Below, piece by piece: positions 5,888 to 9,705 of a DNA stretch of 9,705 nucleotides. This stretch comes from an uncultured Asticcacaulis sp. (GTDB taxonomy: Bacteria > Pseudomonadota > Alphaproteobacteria > Caulobacterales > Caulobacteraceae). Made by a program: the position numbers and the translations under genes. The notes beneath the pieces were generated by a model. The model was not told the origin of the DNA and did no database searches. It was given only the letters and a program-made list of their open reading frames with translations. Numbering within the stretch: position 1 is the first letter of the stretch; each line of letters starts with the position of its first letter. The DNA lies in NCBI GenBank assembly GCA_946480525.1, contig CAMLLA010000135.1, positions 1 through 9,705 on the forward strand. Reading direction: 5' to 3'.

Positions 5888-6730
5888 TTAGCCGAACGTG
5901 TCGCAAAGGGCGGGATTGCCAGAATCGTAGCCGGTCTTGAACCACTTCATGCGGTCTGCAGACGTACCGTGCGTGAAGCTGTCCGGCACGACCGTACCCT
6001 GAGCGCGCTTTTGCAGCGTGTCGTCGCCTACCGCCGCGGCGGCTTGCAGACCTTCCTCGACATCGCCGGCTTCCAGCCAGTTCAGCTTGGTGTTCGATTG
6101 CCGCGCCCAGACACCGGCATAGCAGTCGGCCTGGAGTTCAAGCCTGACCGACAGGATATTGCCTTCGGCCTGGTTCAGCCGTTGCTGGGCAGCCTGGACC
6201 TTTTCGCTGATGCCCAAAAGGTTCTGCACATGGTGACCGGCTTCGTGGGCGATGACATAGGCCTTGGCGAAATCGCCGGGCGCCCCGAGGTCCTTGTCGA
6301 GCGTGTGAAAGAAGGTCAGGTCGATATAGATGGTGTCGTCCGCCGGGCAATAGAAGGGGCCCATGGCCGACTGTCCCATGCCGCAACCGGTCGCGGTGCC
6401 TCCGGTATAGATGGCGAGTTGCGACGGATGATAGGTCTGGTTGCGTGCCTGGAACAGCGGCGCCCAGGTGTCGATGGTCGAGGTGTGGATGACATCGGCG
6501 AACCGGCACGAATCGTCGCCTTCGGGGCAGGCGCTGGCCGCGACCTGCTGGCTGCCGGCGACCTGCTGCGTCCCGGCGGTGTCAAGGAAGGTGCGCGGAT
6601 CTATGCCAAAGACAAAGTAGCCGATCAGAGCGATGACGATCGTGGCGATCCCGCCGCCGCCGGCAATCGCCCCTGCACCCATGCCGCGCCGGTCCTGCAC
6701 ACCGCTGGTGCGGCCTAAATCCCACCTCAT
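5888..6730 (-). CDS. Neutral zinc metallopeptidase, YpfJ/COG2321 family
   Basis: A 280-residue predicted membrane-anchored zinc peptidase (Pfam Zn_peptidase). A short N-terminal tail rich in Arg and Gly is followed by one hydrophobic segment at about 27-43, after which the protein would face the periplasm. The catalytic site is HEAGH (162-166, in AHEAGHHVQNLLG), and Glu198 in LELQADCYAGVWA is the likely third zinc ligand, as in this family. Six cysteines (68, 75, 116, 128, 203, 277) could form disulfides outside the cytoplasm. GCGMGQSAMGPFYCPADD and the C-terminal DSFTHGTSADRMKWFKTGY are conserved family blocks. The start is set by GGGAGG at 6741-6736, 5 nt before the ATG. Length is normal and nothing is missing. 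The natural substrate of the family is unknown to me. It is divergent from the M1 aminopeptidase gene, another predicted envelope peptidase. Confidence 0.93.
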   Translation of the reverse strand: MRWDLGRTSGVQDRRGMGAGAIAGGGGIATIVIALIGYFVFGIDPRTFLDTAGTQQVAGSQQVAASACPEGDDSCRFADVIHTSTIDTWAPLFQARNQTYHPSQLAIYTGGTATGCGMGQSAMGPFYCPADDTIYIDLTFFHTLDKDLGAPGDFAKAYVIAHEAGHHVQNLLGISEKVQAAQQRLNQAEGNILSVRLELQADCYAGVWARQSNTKLNWLEAGDVEEGLQAAAAVGDDTLQKRAQGTVVPDSFTHGTSADRMKWFKTGYDSGNPALCDTFG

Positions 6731-6766
6731 TGCGACCTCCCGATCCGTGATGCACCCCGAAAGTCA

Positions 6767-6784
6767 GGTTAGGAGGAATTAACC
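6767..6784. repeat. Short inverted repeat GGTTA-N8-TAACC
   Basis: GGTTA (6767-6771) and TAACC (6780-6784) flank 8 bp in the divergent region between the zinc peptidase and M1 aminopeptidase genes, about 37 bp upstream of the former. It is operator-like but short, and chance is plausible. The rest of the 177-bp region (6731-6907) shows an AT-rich stretch around 6825-6860, with no promoter I can assign confidently. Confidence 0.25.
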
Positions 6785-6907
6785 GTCTGTTCAATAGGGA
6801 CGGCGATGTGGAAAGGTCGTCAAAAATGAAACCTTTCTGTTTGTTAATTTTCGTTCACAAAAGGCCTGTGTTACCCCTGAGCGGTTTTTCGTTTCCAGGA
6901 TGTTTTC

Positions 6908-9574
6908 ATGCGTTCGTTCCTGCTTGCCACCGTCGCTGCGTTGGTTCTTCCCTGTGTTGCTCTTGCCGAGCCCCTTGCAGCGGAAACCGCGCCGGCCGCG
7001 CAAAGCCTGCCAGCCGACATTCCGCTGGGCAAGCTGCCCGATACGGTCAGGCCGCTCGCCTACCGCATCGACCTGACGGTCAATCCGGACAATGAACGCT
7101 TTTCCGGCCACACGGAAATTGACGTCACGCTGAAGACAGCTTCGGCGTCATTGTATATGCACGGGCGCGATCTCAACGTGACGAAGGCCGTGGCCGTGCA
7201 GGGCGGCAAGGAGGTCGCCGTCACCTGGCAGCAACTGGAGCCGCTGGGTGTTGCAAAGGCGACATTCGCCGCGCCGCTTAAACCCGGCAAGGTGACCCTG
7301 AAGTTCGACTACGATGCGCCGTTCGGTGACGGTCCCGCCGGCCTTTACCGTATCAAGGTCGCCGACCAGTGGTATGCCTGGTCGCAGTTGCAGTCGATCG
7401 ACGCCCGCGCCGTCTTCCCGTCGTTCGACGAGCCGGGGTTCAAGACACCGTTCACCGTTAGCCTGACGACCAAGGCCGACGCGGTTGCTGCGTCCAACGC
7501 GCCTGAAACCGGCAGTGTCCGGAGCGGGGATATGGTCAGGCACACCTTCATGGCGACCGAGCCGTTGCCGACCTACCTGATGGCCTTTGTCGTGGGACCG
7601 TTCGCGGTTGCCGAGGGCAAGATCCCGCCGACGCCGCAGAGGTCGCACGACCTTCCGATCCGCATCCTTGCGACCCAGCCCGGCAAGGATCGCCTGGCCT
7701 TCGCGCTTGAAGAGACCAAGCCGATCATCAAGCATCTCGAAGCCTATTTCAACATGGGCTTCCCCTATCCCAAGCTCGACCAGATCGCGTCGCCGGTCAT
7801 GCCGGGCGCCATGGAAAATGCCGGCGCCGACATCTATGGCGACAACATCCTGCTGCTGGATGAGAATGCATCGACCACGCAGAAGCAGACCTTCGGCATG
7901 GTGGTCGCCCACGAACTGGCGCACCAGTGGTTCGGCGACTACGTCACGCCGGCATGGTGGGACGACATCTGGCTCAATGAAAGCTTCGCCAACTGGATGG
8001 GCTACCGTATCGGTGATGAGTGGCGCCCGGAACTGAACATCGGCATCGGCGCGACCAATGAAGGCTTCGTGGCGATGAATACCGACGCGCTGAAGGTCGG
8101 ACGCCCGATCCATCAGCCGATCCAGAACAACAGCGACATCGACTCGGCGTTCGACACCATCACCTACGGCAAGGGCGGACACGTCGTCGCCATGGTCGCG
8201 GCCTATCTGGGGGACAACACGTTCCGCGAAGGTGTGCGCCTACACATGTCGCGGCACCCGCACGGCAACGCCACGACGGAGGAGTTCTTTGGCGCGCTGG
8301 CCGACGCGGCCAAGGAGCCGCGCGTCCTGGCGGCGATGAAGAGCTTCGTCAGCCAGCAGGGCGTGCCGGTGGTCGATTTCCGCCACGACGGAAACAGGCT
8401 CATCGCCACACAATCGCGCTATGCCCGCCTTGGGACAACGCTCGACGCCCAGACCTGGATCGTGCCGCTGTGCATCCGCCAGGGCGAGACGCGCACCTGC
8501 ACCCTGCTCGACAAGACGACGCAGGACATCGCGCTGCCGGGCACCGGCGCCTTCATGCCCAATGCCGGCGGCACAGGCTACTATCGCTTCAACCTGACTC
8601 CGGCCGACTGGGACGCGCTGATCGCCACCGGTGCAAAGCTGCAGGCCGGCGAGGGCATCGCCACGACCGACAGTCTGTGGGCGCAGTTCAATGCCGGGCG
8701 CATCGACGCCGGACGGCTGATCACCGCGGCCAGGACTCTGGCGGACAATCCGGATTCGAACGTCGCCGTCGATGGCGGCGAACGGATGAGCTATTTCGTC
8801 GAGCGCGGCTTCCTCGCCGACACAGACCTGCCCGACTATCGCCGCGTGATGGCCGGCATCTACGGCCCAAAGCTCAAGACGATGGGTTTCGACCCGAAGG
8901 CCGGCGCGCACAAGGCCGACACGCCTGACCGCCAGAAGCTGCGTCAATCCCTGGTCGAGCTGGTTGCCGAAGAGGCTCGCGACCCCGCCGTCCGCAGGCA
9001 ACTTGACGCCGCTGCCACGGCCTATCTCGCGGGCGATGCTTCGGCGGTCGATCAGTCCTATACTTTCCGCGCACTGGCGGTCCACGTCGACGAAGGCGGG
9101 CTGCCGGCCGCCAAGGCCATGCTGGAGCGCGTGCTGACGACAAAGGATGAGCTTTTCCGCGCCCGCGCCCTGGCTTCGGTGACTTCGGGCGCAACCAAGG
9201 ACACTGCCGACTGGCTGCTCGGCGGCGCGCTGGACGATGCGCGTCTGCGCACGCCGGACAAGCTGGCCCTGATGGGCGGCCTGTTCGGCAACGACAAGAC
9301 GCGGGACCAGGCCTATGAGTGGCTGAAGGCCAATTACGAAAGCTTCTCGGCACGGACGGGTATCTTCGCCGCAGGCCGTGTGGCCTCCTTGCCCGGCAGC
9401 TACTGCTCGGCGGAAAAGGCAGACGAAATCGAGCGGATCATGCGTCCAAAGGTGAGGGCCGCGGGCCGGGGCGAACTGTCGTTCAACCGGATGCTGGAGG
9501 ACGCCCGCGATCGTGGGCTGCTGCAGATCGAGCAGGACGACAAGTCCGGCGGCTACGTGGTCCGGGCGGTGTAG
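6908..9574 (+). CDS. Secreted M1 family metallo-aminopeptidase (888 aa)
   Basis: A zinc aminopeptidase that releases N-terminal residues from peptides, predicted to be exported. Residues 1-20 form a Sec signal peptide (MRSFLLATVAALVLPCVALA, cleavage likely before Glu21). The N-terminal beta domain spans about 40-240, with the substrate motif PGAMENAG (GAMEN at 300-304). The catalytic core has HELAH (335-339) and Glu358 in NESFA, exactly 18 residues after the second His, and Tyr420 in DTITYGKGG is the likely transition-state Tyr. The remaining about 450 residues match the helical ERAP1-like C-terminal domain of the PepN/glutamyl-aminopeptidase type. All catalytic residues are intact. The start has AGGA (6897-6900) 7 nt upstream; an out-of-frame ATG overlaps it at 6900. 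The final residues, DDKSGGYVVRAV, do not look like a family C-terminus I recall, and a foreign-looking frame follows directly after the TAG stop. Confidence 0.95.
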   Translation: MRSFLLATVAALVLPCVALAEPLAAETAPAAQSLPADIPLGKLPDTVRPLAYRIDLTVNPDNERFSGHTEIDVTLKTASASLYMHGRDLNVTKAVAVQGGKEVAVTWQQLEPLGVAKATFAAPLKPGKVTLKFDYDAPFGDGPAGLYRIKVADQWYAWSQLQSIDARAVFPSFDEPGFKTPFTVSLTTKADAVAASNAPETGSVRSGDMVRHTFMATEPLPTYLMAFVVGPFAVAEGKIPPTPQRSHDLPIRILATQPGKDRLAFALEETKPIIKHLEAYFNMGFPYPKLDQIASPVMPGAMENAGADIYGDNILLLDENASTTQKQTFGMVVAHELAHQWFGDYVTPAWWDDIWLNESFANWMGYRIGDEWRPELNIGIGATNEGFVAMNTDALKVGRPIHQPIQNNSDIDSAFDTITYGKGGHVVAMVAAYLGDNTFREGVRLHMSRHPHGNATTEEFFGALADAAKEPRVLAAMKSFVSQQGVPVVDFRHDGNRLIATQSRYARLGTTLDAQTWIVPLCIRQGETRTCTLLDKTTQDIALPGTGAFMPNAGGTGYYRFNLTPADWDALIATGAKLQAGEGIATTDSLWAQFNAGRIDAGRLITAARTLADNPDSNVAVDGGERMSYFVERGFLADTDLPDYRRVMAGIYGPKLKTMGFDPKAGAHKADTPDRQKLRQSLVELVAEEARDPAVRRQLDAAATAYLAGDASAVDQSYTFRALAVHVDEGGLPAAKAMLERVLTTKDELFRARALASVTSGATKDTADWLLGGALDDARLRTPDKLALMGGLFGNDKTRDQAYEWLKANYESFSARTGIFAAGRVASLPGSYCSAEKADEIERIMRPKVRAAGRGELSFNRMLEDARDRGLLQIEQDDKSGGYVVRAV

Positions 9575-9661
9575 CGCCCGAGACCGCGCGACCTGCTGCG
9601 CCTGGCGCTGCTGCTCGCCTTCCCGCTGCTGGTGACCTGGCTGCCGACGACGATGCGGTGA
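9575..9661 (+). pseudogene. Remnant: C-terminal tail of a TRAP-transporter large permease (DctM-like)
   Basis: Immediately after the aminopeptidase TAG, the same frame reads 28 sense codons to a TGA at 9659-9661. The translation contains DLLRLALLLAFPLLVTWLPT. This is very close to the last transmembrane helix and terminal '...LP' of TRAP dicarboxylate transporter large subunits (DctM), which typically end with a pattern like R-hydrophobic-FP-hydrophobic-W/L-LP followed by a few residues. There is no start codon in place and no upstream DctM sequence, so it is probably a relic left where the rest of the gene was deleted or replaced. A readthrough extension of the aminopeptidase is less likely. 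The identification rests on motif recall from a short stretch, and Leu-rich GC-rich DNA can mimic a helix. Confidence 0.4.
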
Positions 9662-9664
9662 GGA

Positions 9665-9705
9665 TCAGTAGCGGTAGCGCAGCCCGATGGAGGTGAGGCC
9701 GATGG
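9665..9705 (-). CDS. C-terminal end of a probable outer-membrane beta-barrel protein (truncated)
   Basis: Reading leftward from the window edge, an open frame gives GLTSIGLRYRY followed by TGA (complement of 9665-9667). Alternating residues and a terminal aromatic Tyr are the signature of the last beta-strand of outer-membrane barrels (porins, TonB-dependent receptors), which is read by the BAM complex. Only 12 residues are visible, so the family cannot be named. It is convergent with the M1 aminopeptidase and the DctM-like remnant; 3 bp separate its stop from the remnant's stop. No terminator is visible in the roughly 90 bp after the aminopeptidase. Confidence 0.5.
   Translation of the reverse strand, partial: IGLTSIGLRYRY

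Noticed and set aside
6844..6858. TTAA-N7-TCAC upstream of the M1 aminopeptidase as a CtrA site
   Set aside because: The second half-site matches only two of four positions, expected often in AT-rich intergenic DNA.
7148..8182. Long antisense open frame opposite the M1 aminopeptidase
   Set aside because: The opposite strand encodes intact GAMEN and HExxH motifs; the antisense product has shadow-like composition and no ribosome binding site of note.
9319..9696. Open frame overlapping the aminopeptidase 3' end and running toward the window end
   Set aside because: It is out of frame with the aminopeptidase, has shadow-like Arg/Ala/Gly composition, and crosses both the remnant and the convergent gene end.

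Overview
The window looks like ordinary chromosome of an alphaproteobacterium, most likely a member of the Caulobacterales. GC content is moderate to high (about 60% by eye). The basis is the gene set: two DUF2336 proteins, a small Hpt phosphotransfer protein with alphaproteobacterial character and a periplasmic M1 aminopeptidase. GANTC sites, the target of the CcrM cell-cycle methylase, are sparse, but two of them sit in the arms of a promoter-region inverted repeat. The genus is a guess (Asticcacaulis-like GC). I see no rRNA, tRNA, CRISPR array, transposase or phage gene.

Layout from left to right. The truncated 5' part of a multi-pass membrane protein gene runs leftward off the window (1-374). 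A 289-bp divergent intergenic region rich in inverted repeats separates it from DUF2336 gene A (664-1860, +). Gene A is followed at once by a palindromic repeat (1860-1904) of a type common in alphaproteobacteria, then by a strong bidirectional terminator (1925-1956) shared with the convergent hpt gene. Three leftward genes follow, listed in transcription order: DUF2336 gene B (4318-3380), NAD kinase nadK (3345-2587) and an Hpt protein (2478-1978). B and nadK are 34 nt apart and nadK and hpt 108 nt apart, so co-transcription is plausible. The two DUF2336 proteins are recognisable paralogues that bracket nadK and hpt.

From a 152-bp divergent region a 460-residue protein is read rightward (4471-5853). 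I interpret it as a catalytically dead GGDEF-EAL-type protein. It converges on a YpfJ-type neutral zinc metallopeptidase (6730-5888, -). Divergent from that is a secreted M1 aminopeptidase (6908-9574, +) with intact GAMEN and HExxH-x18-E motifs. Directly after its stop codon, in the same frame, lies a short stretch that reads like the extreme C-terminus of a TRAP-transporter large permease (DctM). I call it a gene remnant. The last 41 bp hold the convergent 3' end of a gene whose product ends like an outer-membrane beta-barrel protein.

Functionally the left two thirds look like a regulatory neighbourhood: phosphorelay protein, inactive c-di-GMP-type domains, uncharacterised helical-repeat DUF2336 proteins and one housekeeping enzyme. 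The right third is envelope proteolysis. No complete novel system can be claimed. The items most worth a second look are the degenerate GGDEF-EAL protein, the DUF2336 pair around nadK-hpt, the GANTC-containing inverted repeat, and the DctM-like remnant.
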